The notes under the pieces were generated by a model, which saw only the letters and a list, made by a program, of their open reading frames with translations, was not told the origin of the DNA and ran no database searches. Below, in pieces: positions 32,873-43,471 of a stretch of DNA of 64,000 nucleotides; position 1 is the stretch's first letter; every line of letters begins with the position of its first letter. The position numbers were made by a program, and so were the translations under genes. The DNA comes from Actinobacteria bacterium IMCC26207 (GTDB taxonomy: Bacteria > Actinomycetota > Acidimicrobiia > Acidimicrobiales > Microtrichaceae): contig LCZK01000009.1 of the NCBI GenBank assembly GCA_001025035.1, forward strand, positions 434,001 through 498,000, in the 5' to 3' direction.

Positions 32873-34084
32873 ATGAAACATACGTGGACGAAGTCACGTC
32901 AGTGTTTTGCTGTAGGCCTACTCACTGTTGCGGCCGCAGTCGCTGCTTCTTGCAGCGTAAGTGCACCGTTCAATAATGGCGCTGACGGAACCTCAACTGG
33001 GGCTGGCGAAGCAACTGTTCCCTCTGGAGACGACACTGTGCGGCTGAATCAGCTGCAGTTCATTGGTTCACATAACAGTTACCACGTTGCACCCGAGGCG
33101 CCGATTTTGCAGTGGCTTGATTTCTTGTCGAAGCAGGCTCCGGCAGTGGCCTCGGCCCTTGGCTCAGCAGACCTCATTAACTACACCCACGCACCCCTCG
33201 CCACGCAGCTACAACGCGGGGTGCGATCTTTCGAACTCGATATTGCCGCTGACCCCGCTGGCGGCAAGTTCGCACGACCGTTACTGCCAGACATCTTGAC
33301 GCTCTCGGTCAAGCGCCCCACAGGCATGAGCGAGCCGGGGATGAAGGTCATCCATATCCAAGATATTGACTTCATCTCGACCTGCCCCACGCTGATTGGA
33401 TGCATGGGTCAGTTGAAGACCTGGTCCGATGCACACCCCGGGCACCTGCCAGTCATCATCAACTTGGAACTCAAAGACGAGAACCTTCCAGCGCCCGTTG
33501 ACGCAACCAAAATGATCCCCTTTGATGCAACGCAACTCGATGCAGTCGATGCCGAGATTCGCTCGGTACTTGGCGACCGTCTGATCACTCCCGATGATGT
33601 GCGGGGCGCAGCAACAGACCTTCGCACTGCTATCACCACAACTGGTTGGCCAACCGTTGCTGAATCACGAGGAAAGTTTTTGTTCTTTATTGACAACTCA
33701 GAAAAGCGCGATACCTACCTAGCTGGGCATCCATCACTTGCTGGGCGAGCAATGTTTACAAGTTCCGGTGAAGGCCAGCCTGATGGCGCAGTTCTGAAGG
33801 AGAACGACCCCCGGGACGGCTCTCGAATCAGAGACTTGGTGCAGCAGGGATACCTAGTGCGCACTCGCGCTGATGACAATGTGACAGCTCCGAACCCAAC
33901 CCAACGAGACACAGCACTCGCCTCGGGCGCACAGATCATTCATAGCGATTTCATCCCAGGAGAGTCAGATCGCAGCAGTGGCTATGTGGTCTCGTTCGGG
34001 ACCCGAGTTTCTGCTAGGTGTAACCCCGTCAATACAACTTCAGAGACCTGCACCGCAGCCGCAGCCGTCGAAGCGAACCCGTAA
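32873..34084 (+). CDS. Secreted Ca2+-dependent PI-PLC-like lipoprotein
   Basis: 403 residues. Signal peptide with lipobox VAASC (Cys near residue 26), then a phosphoinositide-specific phospholipase C-type barrel: LNQLQFIGSHNSYHVAP, QLQRGVRSFELDIAADP, KVIHIQDIDF and LPVIINLELKDE carry the His, Glu and Asp residues expected for the Ca2+-dependent bacterial group. It probably cleaves phosphatidylinositol or similar head groups outside the cell. ATG 32873 has GGGGAGA upstream. Divergent from the nuclease pair. Confidence 0.85.
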   Translation: MKHTWTKSRQCFAVGLLTVAAAVAASCSVSAPFNNGADGTSTGAGEATVPSGDDTVRLNQLQFIGSHNSYHVAPEAPILQWLDFLSKQAPAVASALGSADLINYTHAPLATQLQRGVRSFELDIAADPAGGKFARPLLPDILTLSVKRPTGMSEPGMKVIHIQDIDFISTCPTLIGCMGQLKTWSDAHPGHLPVIINLELKDENLPAPVDATKMIPFDATQLDAVDAEIRSVLGDRLITPDDVRGAATDLRTAITTTGWPTVAESRGKFLFFIDNSEKRDTYLAGHPSLAGRAMFTSSGEGQPDGAVLKENDPRDGSRIRDLVQQGYLVRTRADDNVTAPNPTQRDTALASGAQIIHSDFIPGESDRSSGYVVSFGTRVSARCNPVNTTSETCTAAAAVEANP

Positions 34085-34155
34085 ACCCGAACTTAAAAGA
34101 ACTTTATTGAACGACAATCAGATTTAGCTGGTACTGGATGCGGACCTGCTCTATC

Positions 34156-34169
34156 ATGACAAACGTCAT
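34156..34169. promoter_or_regulatory. Small inverted repeat upstream of lipoprotein gene
   Basis: ATGAC-aaac-GTCAT lies 73 bp before ATG 34243, next to a GCCC-aatc-GGGC stem. Both may be part of the leader of the lipoprotein mRNA or an operator. Confidence 0.25.
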
Positions 34170-34242
34170 AGCCCAATCGGGCTCGGGCATCAGGCGAAGA
34201 CGGGGCGTGCCTCGTGCGTTACCCAATCGGAGGGAAACTGAA

Positions 34243-35109
34243 ATGACTAAAACACGATCGCTAACTGCGGGCATCGTTGCAGTAGTAGCCGTCATGGCAC
34301 TTGCTGCATCCTGTGCACCCGCTGCTGCTCCAGCCGGAGAAAGTTGGACCTTCAAGGCCAACTCCGTGAAGATCGACGACAGCCAAGATGAGCTTCGCGA
34401 CCCCATTTTTGGTGCCTGCATTGCAATTCCTAATTGTGACGATGAGCCCTACGCGTTGCAGATCGGCTTCCGCGTCAAGATCGGCGTTCCAAACTCGGCT
34501 CAGACTTTTGTGGTGAATAACCGCACCGACGCACCGAGCGTGGGAGAAGGGTCAACTAGAACCCTCACCGGCAATCAGCAAAACGCTGCCACCTTCGGCA
34601 ACGTCAAGCCACTGTCGCTCATTGACTTGTTCAACTCCGCCAACAAGCTCGAAGTCGTTGGCTCCTATACCTGGGCTTCTGAAGAAGACCTAGTCGGTAA
34701 CGGTGTAGCCGCAGACGGCGTAGCGGGAGTGCTCAAGGATGCGCTCAACGCCACGCTGGCCAAGGGATCTCTTCCAGCCGATGCCAGCTTCATTCTTGAC
34801 CTGATCTTGGACAACATCGTCGGCGCACTTGGCTTGCTCGCTCAGAACGTTCCGCTCTTTGGCTTCGGAGATGACGTCCTCGGCGGTTCGCTCTTTCTTG
34901 GAATTGGTGCCAAGGGCGACCTTGCCAACATCATCAACTCGGCAATCGCTGCTGTTCCAGCACTCACCTTCGACATTCCTTTGTTGGATCTGCCGCCAGA
35001 CATCGTCGGTAGCCAAATCGCCACCATGGGTGGAGCCAAGAGCTTCACACAGCAGTACTCCGGTTCAGGCGGCAGGCACACCTATGGCTTCTCCTTCGGC
35101 CCAACCTGA
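34243..35109 (+). CDS. Lipoprotein of unknown function
   Basis: 288 residues from ATG 34243, which has a strong GGAGGG 8 bases upstream; a longer frame from 34138 is rejected. The lipobox is LAASC. The mature protein has a Cys pair (GACIAIPNCDDEP), then beta-rich segments and alternating hydrophobic stretches (LLAQNVPLFGFGDDVLGG, IINSAIAAVPALTFDIPLLDLPP). No family recognised. A strong hairpin follows the gene. Confidence 0.7.
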   Translation: MTKTRSLTAGIVAVVAVMALAASCAPAAAPAGESWTFKANSVKIDDSQDELRDPIFGACIAIPNCDDEPYALQIGFRVKIGVPNSAQTFVVNNRTDAPSVGEGSTRTLTGNQQNAATFGNVKPLSLIDLFNSANKLEVVGSYTWASEEDLVGNGVAADGVAGVLKDALNATLAKGSLPADASFILDLILDNIVGALGLLAQNVPLFGFGDDVLGGSLFLGIGAKGDLANIINSAIAAVPALTFDIPLLDLPPDIVGSQIATMGGAKSFTQQYSGSGGRHTYGFSFGPT

Positions 35110-35146
35110 TCGAGCAAACCTCTAGGGAGCAAATCTTTAGCTCTAC

Positions 35147-35178
35147 AACAAGGCCCGAGCATCTGCTCGGGCCTTGTT
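35147..35178 (+). terminator. Strong hairpin terminator
   Basis: AACAAGGCCCGAGC (35147-35160) and GCTCGGGCCTTGTT (35165-35178) are perfect 14-bp complements with loop ATCT, 38 bp after the lipoprotein stop. There is no long T run, as is common in GC-rich actinobacteria. It also lies just after the end of the convergent reductase gene and may serve both. Confidence 0.8.
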
Positions 35179-35212
35179 CGCGTCTCGGGTTGGATTCAAT
35201 GTTGTTCAAGCT

Positions 35213-36439
35213 TCAGCCAGAAGCGCGGGTTTTGCGTAGCACCGGGTCGGCGATCCCCAACAGCGTGTCCGCCGAGCGCATAGCTAGACCGCCTACTCCG
35301 GGAGTTGAGGAGTCAACAAGGTTGCCCATGACCTGCAAAGTGATATTTGCAATCCCGTGCGTCCCAACTGCAAAGCGCAGGCCGGTCCGTAAAATCCACG
35401 GGTGACCAATCAGAAACGAGAAGCGCCGCCCCGTGCGCAAGAACGCATCAAAGCGCAGGCCGATCTCTTTGTCGTACTCAGTAGGGGCAAGGCTTGGATT
35501 GGCAAGGAACAAGTCCGCTGCAAGCATTCCTGACTCGAGGCCATAGTCAATCCCCTCACCGTTCATCGGGTTGACCAGACCTGCAGCATCACCAATTGCA
35601 ACCCAGCCGAGGCCGTGCCGCTTCGTGGTACTCATGGGCAGGCGCCAAGCGCGAGGGCGCTCCAGGTCCGGGCCAAGTTGCCAGTCCTGACTCACGATGC
35701 CTCGGTAACTGTCTTGTAGCCGATTCAGGTTGAGCTTCTTAAAGCCCTTCATGGTGGAAAGTGCCCCAACACCAATGTTGACTGTGCCATCCCCGGCGGG
35801 GAACATCCAGCCGTAACCGGGCACAGGAGTTCCATTGGCATCACGCAATGTGAGACAAGCCTCGAGGTAACGCTCCGAAGCCCGAGGGCTCTCGGCATAG
35901 GTTCGGATCGCTAAACCGAACGGTTCATCAGGGTCACGCTCCATTCCCAACATACGATGCACGAGTCCCGGAGCACCGGCTGCGACGACCACTAGGTCTG
36001 CAGTCCAGAGCTGGTCTCCAACAGATACCCCTGTGACGCGACCATTCTCTATCACGGGTAATGCCTCATGACCCCAGAGCAACTCGGCGCCGGCTTTGGC
36101 TGCAAGGTCCATGAGTCGCTCATCGAGTTTGCGACGCGGCCACACAGCCCCGTGAGCAGGGAAGGGGGCAATTCCCGGCCACTCCAATTGACGAACGGTT
36201 GAGTTGGCGATCATTCGCAGACCATCAATGCGATGTGCATCCTCTAGTGAGACACCTAGCTCACCTAGGGCCTTGACGGCACGCGGAGTCAGACCATCTC
36301 CACAGATTTTGTCTCGGCCGGGCATTCCCTTCTCGAAGAGGGTGACGGTGGCACCAGCGGAGGCAGCGCGAATAGCAGTTGCAGATCCGGCAGGGCCGCC
36401 GCCAATAATCAGAATGTCTCGATGTCCAACAGTGTGCAC
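35213..36439 (-). CDS. Geranylgeranyl reductase family FAD oxidoreductase (MenJ-like)
   Basis: 408 residues. ILIIGGGPAGSATAIRAASAG is the FAD-binding Rossmann motif, followed by KICGDGLTPRAVKALGEL, the family-typical Cys-Gly-Asp motif, and GWVAIGDAAGLVNPMNGEGIDYGLESG for the FAD ribityl site. Enzymes of this type reduce isoprenoid double bonds in lipids or in menaquinone; MenJ of M. tuberculosis has the same CGDGLTPRA text. A membrane-associated C-terminal helix region is present. The GTG start at 36439 is used. The substrate (menaquinone or prenyl lipid) is inferred. Confidence 0.85.
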   Translation of the reverse strand: MHTVGHRDILIIGGGPAGSATAIRAASAGATVTLFEKGMPGRDKICGDGLTPRAVKALGELGVSLEDAHRIDGLRMIANSTVRQLEWPGIAPFPAHGAVWPRRKLDERLMDLAAKAGAELLWGHEALPVIENGRVTGVSVGDQLWTADLVVVAAGAPGLVHRMLGMERDPDEPFGLAIRTYAESPRASERYLEACLTLRDANGTPVPGYGWMFPAGDGTVNIGVGALSTMKGFKKLNLNRLQDSYRGIVSQDWQLGPDLERPRAWRLPMSTTKRHGLGWVAIGDAAGLVNPMNGEGIDYGLESGMLAADLFLANPSLAPTEYDKEIGLRFDAFLRTGRRFSFLIGHPWILRTGLRFAVGTHGIANITLQVMGNLVDSSTPGVGGLAMRSADTLLGIADPVLRKTRASG

Positions 36440-36628
36440 ACCTACAGTTTGTTACGTCTTGGGCCCAACTGTGTAGGCAGGGTGAGGTGACCCTGAACGC
36501 CGCGCAATATTCAATGCCCTTCGCGAGGGAAAATCCGCAGCACAGCCCACTACTCTTCGGGGTCCGTTTGAGGTTGATTGCGGACTAAGTAGCGCAGCAA
36601 CAATGCCAGATAGGTTGGGTCATACACG

Positions 36629-38164
36629 ATGAAAATCCTAGTAATGGGAGCCACGGGGTACATCGGTGGGCGCCTCGTCCCACTTCTCATCGAGCATGGC
36701 CATGACGTGCGATGTTTATCGCGGCGGCCTGAAAAACTTCGAGGTGTCTGGTGGGCATCCGACTGCGAGATCGTTCAAGGTGATGCTCTCGATGCTGATT
36801 CACTTGCACCTGCGATGCAGGGTATCGATGCCGTGTACTACCTCGTCCACTCGATCGGCACGGGCGGTTCGTTCTCGGACTCGGATCGCCGCGCCGCCAC
36901 AAGCACCGCAGATGCGGCAGCCGCAGCAGGCGTGAGTCGATTGATCTACCTAGGCGGCCTCGTGCCACAGGGCCAAGTTGCCTCGGAGCACCTTGCTTCT
37001 CGTGCAGAAGTTGGCCAAATCATGTTGGATGGCAAGGTTCCTGCCGTGGTGCTTCAAGCAGGGGTCATTCTGGGCAGCGGGTCTGCTTCATTCGAGATGC
37101 TTCGTTACCTCACGGAGCAGTTGCCGGTCATGGTGACTCCCAAATGGGTGAGTTCGCAGGTTCAGCCAATCGCTGTTCGAGATGTGCTGCGCTACCTCAC
37201 ACAGTCGCTAGAACTTCCCGTCGACACCAACCGTCGGTTCGATATTGCTGGCCCCGACGTCTTGACCTACCGAGAGATGATGCAGCGGTTCGCTCAGGTA
37301 GATGGCCTGCGCAAGCGCATCATCATCCCTGTGCCGGTCCTGACCCCTTGGCTGTCGAGCCACTGGGTCAACATCGTCACGCCTGTTCCCAAGGCTATTG
37401 CGCAGCCACTCATTGAGTCTCTGCGAAATGATGCCGTCGCGAGCGAAAATGACATTGAGGCGCTTCTTCCGGGCTCGCTGATTGGTTTTGATGAGGCAGT
37501 AGGCCTCGCCCTAGACAAGATCAGATCAGCGCAGGTCATCACTAGGTGGTCAGGAGCTGAATGGCCTGGTGCGCCGAGTGATCCGATGCCGACCGATCCC
37601 GAGTGGAGCGGCGGAACCGTGTACAGAGATGAGCGCTCCACCGTGGTCGGAGCGAGCGCTGACTACACGTGGCAAGCAGTTGAGGGAATCGGTGGAGCAC
37701 GCGGATGGTATTCGCTGCCGCTGGCTTGGAGCCTGCGGGGCTGGATGGACCGCTTAGTCGGCGGAGTCGGCCTGCGGCGCGGCCGGCGAGACCCGGACCA
37801 TGTGCTGGTGGGCGACGCAATCGACTTCTGGCGAGTCGAAGAAGTTGACACATGCGAGCTTTTGCGGCTGCGCGCCGAGATGAAGCTGCCGGGCGACGCG
37901 TGGCTTGAATTCTCTATCACTACCGAGGAAGGTCCCGCTAGCAGCAGTTCTACGAACAGCAGCATCACCGTGCTGCATCAGCGGGCGCTCTTTATTCCTC
38001 GCGGCCTTCCTGGCCGCCTGTACTGGCTCTCGATTAGCCCACTTCACAACATCGTCTTTGGCTCCATGATCGAAAACTTGGCAAAGGCTGCGCGCGAGAG
38101 CGAGGCCGACACGATTCGGTCGGCACAACCCACTGGAGAAACTCGCTCGCTCCCCACCACCTAG
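36629..38164 (+). CDS. NAD(P)-binding SDR fused to DUF2867
   Basis: 511 residues. Residues 1-300 form an atypical extended SDR: ILVMGATGYIGGRLVPLLIEHG, VYYLVHSIGTGGSF, and DRRAATSTADAAAAAGVSRLIYLGGL. Residues about 330-490 match DUF2867 (GARGWYSLPLAWSLRG, VGGVGLRRGR, DFWRVEE), a START-like domain commonly fused to such SDRs. The fusion is widespread in actinobacteria, thought to act on hydrophobic substrates; the exact reaction is unknown. ATG 36629; a methyltransferase gene starts 9 bp after its stop. Confidence 0.85.
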   Translation: MKILVMGATGYIGGRLVPLLIEHGHDVRCLSRRPEKLRGVWWASDCEIVQGDALDADSLAPAMQGIDAVYYLVHSIGTGGSFSDSDRRAATSTADAAAAAGVSRLIYLGGLVPQGQVASEHLASRAEVGQIMLDGKVPAVVLQAGVILGSGSASFEMLRYLTEQLPVMVTPKWVSSQVQPIAVRDVLRYLTQSLELPVDTNRRFDIAGPDVLTYREMMQRFAQVDGLRKRIIIPVPVLTPWLSSHWVNIVTPVPKAIAQPLIESLRNDAVASENDIEALLPGSLIGFDEAVGLALDKIRSAQVITRWSGAEWPGAPSDPMPTDPEWSGGTVYRDERSTVVGASADYTWQAVEGIGGARGWYSLPLAWSLRGWMDRLVGGVGLRRGRRDPDHVLVGDAIDFWRVEEVDTCELLRLRAEMKLPGDAWLEFSITTEEGPASSSSTNSSITVLHQRALFIPRGLPGRLYWLSISPLHNIVFGSMIENLAKAARESEADTIRSAQPTGETRSLPTT

Positions 38165-38173
38165 CCTTCGCTC

Positions 38174-38836
38174 ATGAACTGGCGCTTGGGCAGCCTGTAT
38201 AACGAACGAGTTCTACCTCGGATGGTGGACGCAATGTGCGCCAATGCAGAGATGCGCCCGTGGCGAGAACAGGCAATCTCTGGCTTGGAGGGAGTCATCG
38301 TCGAGATTGGATTTGGCTCGGGGGCCAACGCCTCGGTGTATCCCGCCGAGGTAACTCGCGTATTTGCCGTAGAACCCTCACAACAGGCTCTCCGCCTCGC
38401 AGAGCCGAAGCTTGCCGCTGAACGAACTGCTCGGTCTGCTGCAGGAGTCGAATACCCAATGATTGAACAAGTTGGATTGACTGGCGAGTCACTTCCCTTA
38501 GGGACCAATAGTTGCGATGGAGCACTCTCGACGTTCACCCTGTGCACCATTCCTGATGTAGTGGCTGCGCTGCATGAACTCAGGCGAGTCATCAAGCCTG
38601 GAGGGCGATTCCACTTCCTTGAACACGGGCTGTCGCCTGACGCTCCTACTGCAAAGTGGCAGCGCAGGCTTGACCCACTTCAGGGGGCTTTAGCCGGTGG
38701 GTGCCATCTGACCCGAGAGATGCCCGAGCTGCTCGGGGCAGCGGGCTTTCAGGTTGAGTCTCTGACGAGTCGCTACGCACGAGGTCCAAAGCCGTGGACC
38801 TGGTTCAGCATCGGGAAGGCCATAAATCCCTCCTAG
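38174..38836 (+). CDS. Class I methyltransferase, UbiE/methyltransferase_11 type
   Basis: 220 residues. VIVEIGFGSGANASVYPAEV is motif I; FAVEPSQQALRLAEPK, GALSTFTLCTIPDVVAALHEL and VIKPGGRFHFLEHGLSPD complete the family pattern, the last phrase recalling METTL7-type proteins. The N-terminus MNWRLGSLYNERVLPRMVD also fits that group. It methylates an unknown small or lipid substrate using SAM. Close spacing to the SDR-DUF2867 gene indicates one operon. Confidence 0.85.
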   Translation: MNWRLGSLYNERVLPRMVDAMCANAEMRPWREQAISGLEGVIVEIGFGSGANASVYPAEVTRVFAVEPSQQALRLAEPKLAAERTARSAAGVEYPMIEQVGLTGESLPLGTNSCDGALSTFTLCTIPDVVAALHELRRVIKPGGRFHFLEHGLSPDAPTAKWQRRLDPLQGALAGGCHLTREMPELLGAAGFQVESLTSRYARGPKPWTWFSIGKAINPS

Positions 38837-38871
38837 GAGTCGTTTTCGATGGACCCGGGCCAGCGCATGGG

Positions 38872-38905
38872 TTGACAAGTTGACAAACTTTGTTACTCTG
38901 TCAAC
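38872..38905 (+). promoter_or_regulatory. Promoter and operator of the alkB operon
   Basis: TTGACA (38872-38877) and TACTCT (38894-38899) form a -35/-10 pair with 16 bp spacing, which would start transcription within a few bases of ATG 38908, giving a nearly leaderless mRNA. GTTGACA (38879-38885) and TGTCAAC (38899-38905) form an inverted repeat around the -10 element, a suitable site for autoregulation by the TetR protein. GTTGACAA is also duplicated (38871 and 38879). Confidence 0.6.
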
Positions 38906-38907
38906 CT

Positions 38908-39501
38908 ATGGAGCCACTCGCCCCCCTCCCTACGGAGCCACTAACGCGCAGTACCCGCGATCAAATCCTCAACGCTGCGCTCGCAACTGCAACGACTCAT
39001 GGAATATCGCGGCTTTCCGTGGGCGATGTCGCAAAGGCTGCCGGATTATCTCGTCAAACGCTGTACCGGCACTTCACCTCGAAAGATGACCTGATCGCTG
39101 CAGTGGTGGTTCAGGAAACCTCCACACTCATTGAGCACGTGATCCGCGCTGCTTCTGGGTTCGACAACCCCCAGGACTCACTCGAAGCTGGGTTTCTAGC
39201 GGCACTCATTGCCCTACGAGAGCACCCGCTCCTTGACCAACTCGTTCGCACCGAGCCAGACGCCCTGATTCCCCTGCTGACTACCGGCGGCGGACCAGTG
39301 ATGAGTCAGGTGCGTGGGGTTGTCGAACTGGTCATTCTGATGGGTCAACCAGAGATTGACTCGGGTCACCTAGGTCGCACTGCTGACCTGCTGACTCGCC
39401 TGCTCATTAGCTATGCAGTGAGTGCACCCGATGACTCTCCAGAGGTCATCGCCAACTTTGTGGCGAGCAGCCTGACTCCCGTACTTGAGGTCCAACCATG
39501 A
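38908..39501 (+). CDS. TetR-family regulator of the alkB operon
   Basis: 197 residues from ATG 38908 (MEPLAPLPTEP). The helix-turn-helix is ISRLSVGDVAKAAGLSRQTLYRHFTSKDDLIAAVV. The ligand domain is not recognisable by motif. Its stop overlaps the alkB start by four bases (ATGA), so regulator and hydroxylase are made together; this is a common arrangement for alkane-responsive repressors. The operator just before the start overlaps its own promoter, which predicts autorepression of the whole operon. Confidence 0.88.
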   Translation: MEPLAPLPTEPLTRSTRDQILNAALATATTHGISRLSVGDVAKAAGLSRQTLYRHFTSKDDLIAAVVVQETSTLIEHVIRAASGFDNPQDSLEAGFLAALIALREHPLLDQLVRTEPDALIPLLTTGGGPVMSQVRGVVELVILMGQPEIDSGHLGRTADLLTRLLISYAVSAPDDSPEVIANFVASSLTPVLEVQP

Positions 39502-40676
39502 GAACCCTGAGTACAACGGTCAATAACCAAACCGTTACGTGGCGAGATAAAAAGCGTTACCTCTGGTTGCTTGGAGTCGTGGTGCCGCTTCTCCCCTTCG
39601 GGGCAGCCCGCGAGTCGGCAAGATTTGGTATCGAGCTTTTCTGGTGGCTCGGGCCTATCTGGGTGCTGCTGCTCATCCCGCTCCTCGACCGCATCTTTGG
39701 CGAAGACACCTCGAACCCCCCTGACTGGGCAGTGGAACCCTTAGCTAAAGATCACTTCTATCGCTGGTGTACCTACTTGTTTCTGCCAGTGCAGCTTGCG
39801 GGTTTGATCTTTGCCTGCCACGTGGTGACCACCCAGAATCTGAGTTGGTTTGCCTACCTTGGGTTTGCCTTAACCATCGGCACCGTGGCTGGGGTTGGCA
39901 TCAATACGGCTCACGAACTCGGCCATAAAAAGCCAAAGCTGGAACGCTGGCTAGCTCGTGTTGCGCTTGCCCAGACTGGGTACGGACACTTCTATGTTGA
40001 GCACAATCGCGGCCACCACACTCGGGTAGCCACCCCGGAAGACCCAGCAAGTTCGAGGCTCGGTGAGTCATTCTGGACCTTCCTACCAAGATCAGTCTGG
40101 GGCGGAGTGCGCTCGGGCTGGGAACTTGAAGCAAAGCGCCTGCGTCATCAGGGAAGCCGCGTCTGGAGCATCCAGAACGATGTGCTCAATTCTTGGGCGG
40201 TCTCGGTGCTGCTGTTTGGCGCTCTGCTAGCAATTTTCGGCCCGCGTGTCCTGCCCCTACTCATCATCCAAGCCGTGTTTGGCTTCTCGCTACTCGAAGT
40301 CGTCAACTATCTGGAACACTACGGACTACTCCGCCAAAAGAACGCCGAAGGGCGCTACGAGCGTTGTCAGCCCTGCCACAGTTGGAACAGCAATCACGTG
40401 GCCTCAAACTTGGTGCTCTACCAACTGGAGCGACACTCTGATCACCATGCCCACCCCACCCGCAGATTCCAAACACTTCGGCACTTTGAGGAGGCTCCAC
40501 AGCTGCCTTCTGGTTATGGCGGCATGCTCGGCCTCGCGTACTTTCCTCCAATCTGGCGGCGGGTGATGGACCACCGGGTCTTGGAGCAGTACGGCGGCGA
40601 CGTCACGCTTGCGAATATTCAGCCCTCAAAGCGCAAGAAGATTCTGGCCAAATACGCAGCCCCCGCAGAGCAGTAG
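39498..40676 (+). CDS. alkB: Alkane 1-monooxygenase AlkB
   Basis: 392 residues, integral membrane diiron hydroxylase. The histidine boxes are present: NTAHELGHK (around 137-144), EHNRGHH (168-174) and ERHSDHHAHPTRRFQTLRHF (311-330), together with the family text NYLEHYGLLR. Six hydrophobic helices surround them. It hydroxylates n-alkanes (or related chains) at the terminal carbon using O2 and electrons from rubredoxin. No rubredoxin domain is fused to the C-terminus and none is encoded next to it, so electrons must come from an unlinked gene. An acyl-CoA synthetase follows after 16 bp; alcohol and aldehyde dehydrogenases are absent. Confidence 0.95.
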   Translation: MRTLSTTVNNQTVTWRDKKRYLWLLGVVVPLLPFGAARESARFGIELFWWLGPIWVLLLIPLLDRIFGEDTSNPPDWAVEPLAKDHFYRWCTYLFLPVQLAGLIFACHVVTTQNLSWFAYLGFALTIGTVAGVGINTAHELGHKKPKLERWLARVALAQTGYGHFYVEHNRGHHTRVATPEDPASSRLGESFWTFLPRSVWGGVRSGWELEAKRLRHQGSRVWSIQNDVLNSWAVSVLLFGALLAIFGPRVLPLLIIQAVFGFSLLEVVNYLEHYGLLRQKNAEGRYERCQPCHSWNSNHVASNLVLYQLERHSDHHAHPTRRFQTLRHFEEAPQLPSGYGGMLGLAYFPPIWRRVMDHRVLEQYGGDVTLANIQPSKRKKILAKYAAPAEQ

Positions 40677-40692
40677 CCCTACCCTCTGCTCC

Positions 40693-42258
<1,566 letters not shown>

Positions 42259-42273
42259 TGATCTGCTGGCGCC

Positions 42274-43089
42274 TTAGAGCGTGACGGTGAAATTGCCGCT
42301 GGTTGCAGTTGGGCTAGAAACGTCACCAAGGTACGCAAGGTTATTGAGCACATCGTTCGTTGCAGTGCTGATGGTGTAGTTACCAGCGGCTGCTCCAACG
42401 GGAACGGTGCACTGATAGGTCCAGATACCGTCGACGGCAGTTCCAGAAGTGAGTGCAGCTTGAGCAACGCACCAGCCTGGAGTTGAGTTATTGCGACGCA
42501 CTTGGAAGAGCACCGCTCCAACTGCGGTGTCATCGGTAACCCGAGCAGAGATTGTGAAGGAGCTTCCTCGCACAACGGTTGCGGGCGCAGGAGTTACCGA
42601 GACCACAACCGGAGCTACTGCGTCAGAAGTGCTACCCGTGATGCTGAAGTGACCACTGGTTGCACTTACTGGTCCATCGCCAATGACTATGGCGTTGTTA
42701 GCAAGATCCGCAGCGGCTGTATTGACCTGGTAGGAACCCGAGTTGACCACTGCTGGTGCAGTACAAGTGAGGTCCCACTGGCCAGCTTGAGCATTTCCAG
42801 ACACGAGCGTTGCAGTAGTTGAGCAGAATCCTGCGGGTGCACCATTGCGACGTACTGCAAACGCCACGGTATTGACTCCCACAGCGTCGGTAACGAGTGC
42901 CGAGATCGTGAAGCTGCCACCTGGAGCGACTGAGAGCGGGGACACGTCTACCGACAAAACGCTGGGCTTAGTGGTATCGGCCGTGCCGCCACCTCCGCCT
43001 GTGCCACCACCCGGGGCTGCTGGAGTACAAGCGATTGCGAGTCCGGCACAGGCAAGCAATGCCAGGCCCGCACGAGATGAACGACTCAT
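42274..43089 (-). CDS. Lipoprotein with two Ig-like repeats
   Basis: 271 residues from ATG 43089. The lipobox is LAIAC after LALLACAG, followed by a Gly-rich linker (GGGTGGGGGT) and two homologous domains of about 100 residues. Each domain begins with a SV-x-P...V-x-G-x-SFTISA-x-V-x-D pattern, contains two Cys (GFCSTT...LTC and GWCVAQ...YQC) and ends ATSG-x-F-x-I/V. They resemble bacterial Ig-like adhesion folds. No enzymatic motif. A cell-surface structural or binding role is likely. Convergent with the acyl-CoA synthetase gene. Confidence 0.75.
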   Translation of the reverse strand: MSRSSRAGLALLACAGLAIACTPAAPGGGTGGGGGTADTTKPSVLSVDVSPLSVAPGGSFTISALVTDAVGVNTVAFAVRRNGAPAGFCSTTATLVSGNAQAGQWDLTCTAPAVVNSGSYQVNTAAADLANNAIVIGDGPVSATSGHFSITGSTSDAVAPVVVSVTPAPATVVRGSSFTISARVTDDTAVGAVLFQVRRNNSTPGWCVAQAALTSGTAVDGIWTYQCTVPVGAAAGNYTISTATNDVLNNLAYLGDVSSPTATSGNFTVTL

Positions 43090-43402
43090 TCTAAAAAACC
43101 CCACGACAACCCCCGGTTATCCAATGCGCCCACAGCGAAGCGACACCTCACACTATGACTCAGTTCAAGGCCGCGCTTCAAGCAAAACTACCTAGAAGGC
43201 ACTGATCTTGGGGGAATCGGGCCCTGAAAGTGACTGTCACACCCCCGCAGCACAATGTTCTTGTCGAGCTATTTGCTCTGTCGAAGCGGTTTCACTGTTT
43301 GTGCAGATTCACTGTCCACATAGTTTGGCTGCCACGCAGAAGCTGCCACGTGCCGGAGAGGGTCGTGGTAGTGGCAGATAGATCAACATGCGCTTCGGCG
43401 CT

Positions 43403-43442
43403 GCCGAGTCCGGCGACTTTGCCCCATTTCGTCGGACTCGGC
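43403..43442. terminator. Hairpin downstream of DUF429 gene
   Basis: GCCGAGTCCG (43403-43412) pairs with CGGACTCGGC (43433-43442) across a 20-base loop. On the minus strand it lies 53 bp beyond the DUF429 stop and may terminate it, although no T run follows. Confidence 0.45.
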
Positions 43443-43471
43443 TTCAACACAGACCGGCTTCAACACCAACC
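43440..43471. repeat. 16-bp tandem duplication
   Basis: GGCTTCAACACAGACC (43440-43455) and GGCTTCAACACCAACC (43456-43471), adjacent, in non-coding DNA, overlapping the edge of the hairpin. Confidence 0.85.
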
